A stretch of 64,000 nucleotides of DNA. It comes from Paramecium sonneborni. Lineage: Eukaryota > Ciliophora > Oligohymenophorea > Peniculida > Parameciidae. Under the pieces are notes generated by a model. That model was not told the DNA's origin and did not search any database. It saw nothing but the letters and a program-made list of their open reading frames with translations. A program made the translations under genes and the position numbers. Shown piece after piece: positions 61,201-64,000 of the stretch (within the stretch, counting starts at the first letter, position 1; each line of letters begins with the position of its first letter). The stretch covers positions 1 through 64,000 of the forward strand of contig CAJJDN010000155.1 of the NCBI GenBank assembly GCA_905182985.1. Direction: 5' to 3'.

Positions 61201-64000
61201 TGAAGAAGAATCTGTATTTTCCATAGCACCAGATACAATTGTATTACCACCAAAACATGGTATAATGTTTTAATTTAGAGGGTATTCATAAAAGAAGGGT
61301 AAAATTTAAGAAATATTTATGTTAAACTCAACTATTGGAACAGAAAGAAAAGCTAATTTATTGTTTGCTACTACAATTGAAGGTGATTTCATATAACCTA
61401 CATTACAATTTTCAGAAAGAAAATTATTTTTTAAATATTCATGGGAAAAAAATGTACCATTTATGCCAATATCAAAAAATTTAGAAATTACATGTGCTTG
61501 TCCATTACCAGTTAATTTTGATTTAAAATGTTAATAACCTTTTACAGTAAATTAAGATAAATTATAATTGAATCCTGGTAAGAGTGCAGTTGTTAGAATA
61601 GATTTTGATCCTGGCTTTAAATCTGATCGTAAATCAGGAGATTTAGAAGGTAAATTATAATTATCACATTATGAACATCCTCATAAAGATCTAATAGATT
61701 TAATAGGGTAAGTGTATTTTCCAAATTTAATTTTGGAAACAAATTTAATTAATTTTGGATCTATACTATATGATACAACAAAGAAAATGGTGATGACAAT
61801 GAAAAATTAAAGTGAAATGGCATTAAATTATGAATGGACTTTTGTAAGTGAAGAATTATCATAACCAGGATAATAAGGAAACATTCCAATAAATGAAATA
61901 TTTGATATCTTACCTTTAAGTGGATATATGGAACCTGGTTCTGAAGAGTAAGTTGAATTTGTTTATAATGCAATTGGTGGTTAAAGATTTAAAACAACAG
62001 CAGTATGTCATGTAGATGGTGGACCAGAATATGAAGTGACTTTAGTTGGAGATAGTAGTTTATTAGCATCAAAGATTAGTACAACATTAATAGAATTGGG
62101 AGATGTGAGATTTTGTGAATGGGTATCAAGAGAATTTACAATAGAAAATACTGGTAGGGTTACATTTGAATTTAAAATTGATTTAAAATATGTTAAGAAA
62201 AAAGGTTTTGTTGATGTTTAACCATAAATTGGTAAAATAACAGGAGGCGAAAAATTAAGAATAACAGTTAGAGTATCACCAGTTATACCTGCTGAATTTA
62301 AAGAGATTATTTTAGTTTAGATAGGATATTATGAACCAGAACCTATAACTATTATTGGAAAAGGTGTTTATCCATCTATGGTAGTATAATTACCAAGAAC
62401 TGAAAATCAATTATTTTAATAAAAATTTGATGTTGAAATTGCTAAGAAAAAAACAGATTTAGAAAATTAAATTAAAAGAGCTTAATTATTAGCTAAGACT
62501 TCAAATTAGAAAGTTTAAGTTAAGACTTTAGAATAAGTATAGATGGAGGTTGAAAGAGATATTGATAGATTTGTATTTTGTGAATAAATAAAAAAGACAG
62601 TATTAGATAAATAAGATGAGAGAACTCATTCAAGAGATTAAAAAGAAAAGTTTTATGATGGTGTTATATTGGCTACTTATATATGTGATTTTGGAAATGT
62701 TGTATTAAATTCTATCAGATAAAAGACTATAACAATTAATAATCCAGGTACTTTACCTGTTGAATTTGTTTTAGATGGTAAATACTTTAAACCATATGGT
62801 TATAATATAGTACCAGAAAGAGTTTTAAATTTGCCTACTGGAGCAAGCATTACTCTAAATATTTAGTATTAAACTAAGAAGAATATGGGTTTTGGACCAA
62901 CTAAAACTGTTGTACCTATTGAGTTGAAGAAAGGTCCAAAATTTCATTTAGAATTAATTGCTAATATCACGATTCCTCAGATTGTAATTGAAAATTCAGC
63001 AGATGGATAAATAGATTTTGGAAAAGTACTGATTGGATAGAAAAAGATTATTTTCTTAAGATTTGTTAATGATAAAGAAATTGATTGTGAATGGTCATAA
63101 TCAACCAGATAAGAATTAACAGCTGATAAAAAGGAAGAACCTAGATTTGTTTTAATTCCTAATAGTGGTATAATTAAACCAGGAGATAAATAATTGATTG
63201 AAGCTCATTTTACTCCATTAGTTGAGAGAAATTATTCATAAAAATTCACTTTAAATATTAAAGAGAATGCAACACCGTACATTTTAAATCTTAAAGGAAC
63301 TGGTGCAAGTATCACTTTATAATTTAATCCTTCATTAATTAATATTGGACCAATCTTACCATATGATAAATTTGCTCATTCTATTTTGGAAATCAAGAAT
63401 CCTACTGAATTTAATACTGAATTGTTTTCATTAGATTTTGATACCTAATATATATAGGATGATGAAATTATCAACAGTTATCCTTAATTGGAACATTCAG
63501 ATTTTATATTGATGCCTGTAAGACAACCTGGATAAGCTATTTGGTTAGATTTTTAAAAAGCATTTACCAGATCTAAAAGGAAGGAATAAATTTTGAATAA
63601 ATTATAAGATCCAAATGTTGAAAATAAAGAATAATTATAAAAAGAATTAGATGATATTGTCATTCAAGAAACCATGATTAAAGTTGAATATCCAAAAAAA
63701 GTAAGTGAAGATGTTTTAAAAAATGTTGTTATTATGGGTCCTCCAAAATGTGGAAAGACTCATTTAGCAAATTATTTGGAATAGACACATAGAAGAAAGG
63801 TTATTAATATGAATGAATTAGTTTAATGGAATTAGGAGAATTAAACTTAAGCTTATTAATAATTAGAATAATATTAATAATAGAGATAAAATGAAATTTA
63901 ATTTGTTTAATAAGAAAGAGAGAAATTATTAAAAAAAGCAGGAAAGAAATCTAAGGATTTAGAAGATAAATGGGGACCAATACCATTACATTTATATGAG
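58225..64000 (+). CDS. HYDIN: Hydin, central-pair ciliary protein (3' end beyond window)
   Basis: Giant axonemal protein of the C2b projection of the central pair, needed for ciliary beating. The visible part is 1891 residues, with introns at 58279-58300 (22 nt), 58658-58681 (24), 58824-58852 (29) and 59034-59061 (28), all near the 5' end; the frame then runs open to the window end. Repeated immunoglobulin-like ASH/MSP modules recur throughout: DFPDSLDFGNCPV, TELDFGNVEVLKDY, NLINFGSILYDTTKK, QIDFGKVLIGQKK. An acidic/Lys coiled stretch lies near 360-430. Near residue 1803 a P-loop reads GPPKCGKTHLANYL, matching the nucleotide-kinase-like insertion known in hydin. The vertebrate protein is about 5100 residues, so roughly a third is here. 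Intron 2 is a multiple of three with no stop, so its removal is assumed. Confidence 0.93.

Noticed and set aside
61761..61973. Minus-strand ORF inside hydin
   Set aside because: Antisense shadow of a continuous coding frame with ASH-type repeats.
1..64000. CRISPR arrays, insertion sequences, bacterial operons
   Set aside because: No spaced direct repeats or terminal inverted repeats were seen, and the genetic code and introns are those of a ciliate nucleus.
1..64000. Treating TAA/TAG as stops, which would make most genes look like pseudogenes
   Set aside because: TAA and TAG fall at Gln positions of well-known families (RAD23, NTPDase, Rab, bL12m, hydin) and genes end consistently at TGA.

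Overview
The window is ciliate DNA, most like Paramecium or a close relative. Real genes are littered with TAA and TAG codons where their families carry glutamine, and TGA is the only stop. Almost all introns I could place are GT...AG and only 21-35 nt long, many of them 22-26 nt. Genes sit very close together and intergenic DNA is extremely AT-rich. Every gene below was read with TAA/TAG = Gln. In 22 of the 25 full-length models at confidence 0.55 or above I checked that total length minus introns is an exact number of codons; the unspliced ones were read as single open frames.

The assembly contains three false tandem duplications. Each consists of a single N at 11654, 16987 or 31520, flanked by what look like identical copies of 1044, 1152 and 1089 bp. 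These are unmerged contig ends, so the true locus is about 60.7 kb. They create truncated extra copies of an alpha-kinase, an amidase and a phosphodiesterase gene.

Layout. 1-8.5 kb is coding-poor, with only fragmentary minus-strand reading frames. 8.5-9.8 kb holds a secreted H-type-lectin-like protein. 10.3-12.8 kb holds a GC-elevated island and a decayed WD40 gene. 13.5-18.8 kb holds, on the minus strand, a CCCH-zinc-finger/VWA/alpha-kinase fusion and a bacterial-type peptidoglycan amidase. 20.1-30.3 kb holds RAD23, an unresolved gene, two small proteins, a K+ channel with a cyclic-nucleotide-binding-like domain, and a PP4R3/SMEK phosphatase regulator. 31-36.5 kb holds a glycerophosphodiester phosphodiesterase, a DIS3/RRP44 pseudogene and a Derlin/rhomboid-like protein. 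36.6-43.7 kb holds a large membrane TPR/VWA-like protein, a small putatively acylated protein, a VPS9-domain Rab exchange factor, an NTPDase and a coiled-coil protein. 43.8-57.8 kb holds three hybrid histidine kinases (two in tandem), a Rab GTPase, a transmembrane EGF/RING protein, a heat-shock factor and mitochondrial bL12. 58.2 kb to the end is the N-terminal third or so of the ciliary protein hydin.

The genes do not form an operon. Recurrent themes are signalling (three His-Asp kinases, alpha-kinase, HSF, channel), endomembrane traffic and quality control (Rab, VPS9, NTPDase, Derlin-like, RING, RAD23) and bacterivory (amidase, lectin). The features most worth following are the four-part alpha-kinase fusion, the eukaryotic AmiD/AmpD-type amidase, the 8-bp gap between divergent start codons at 41.42 kb, and the differing intron content of the tandem kinases.
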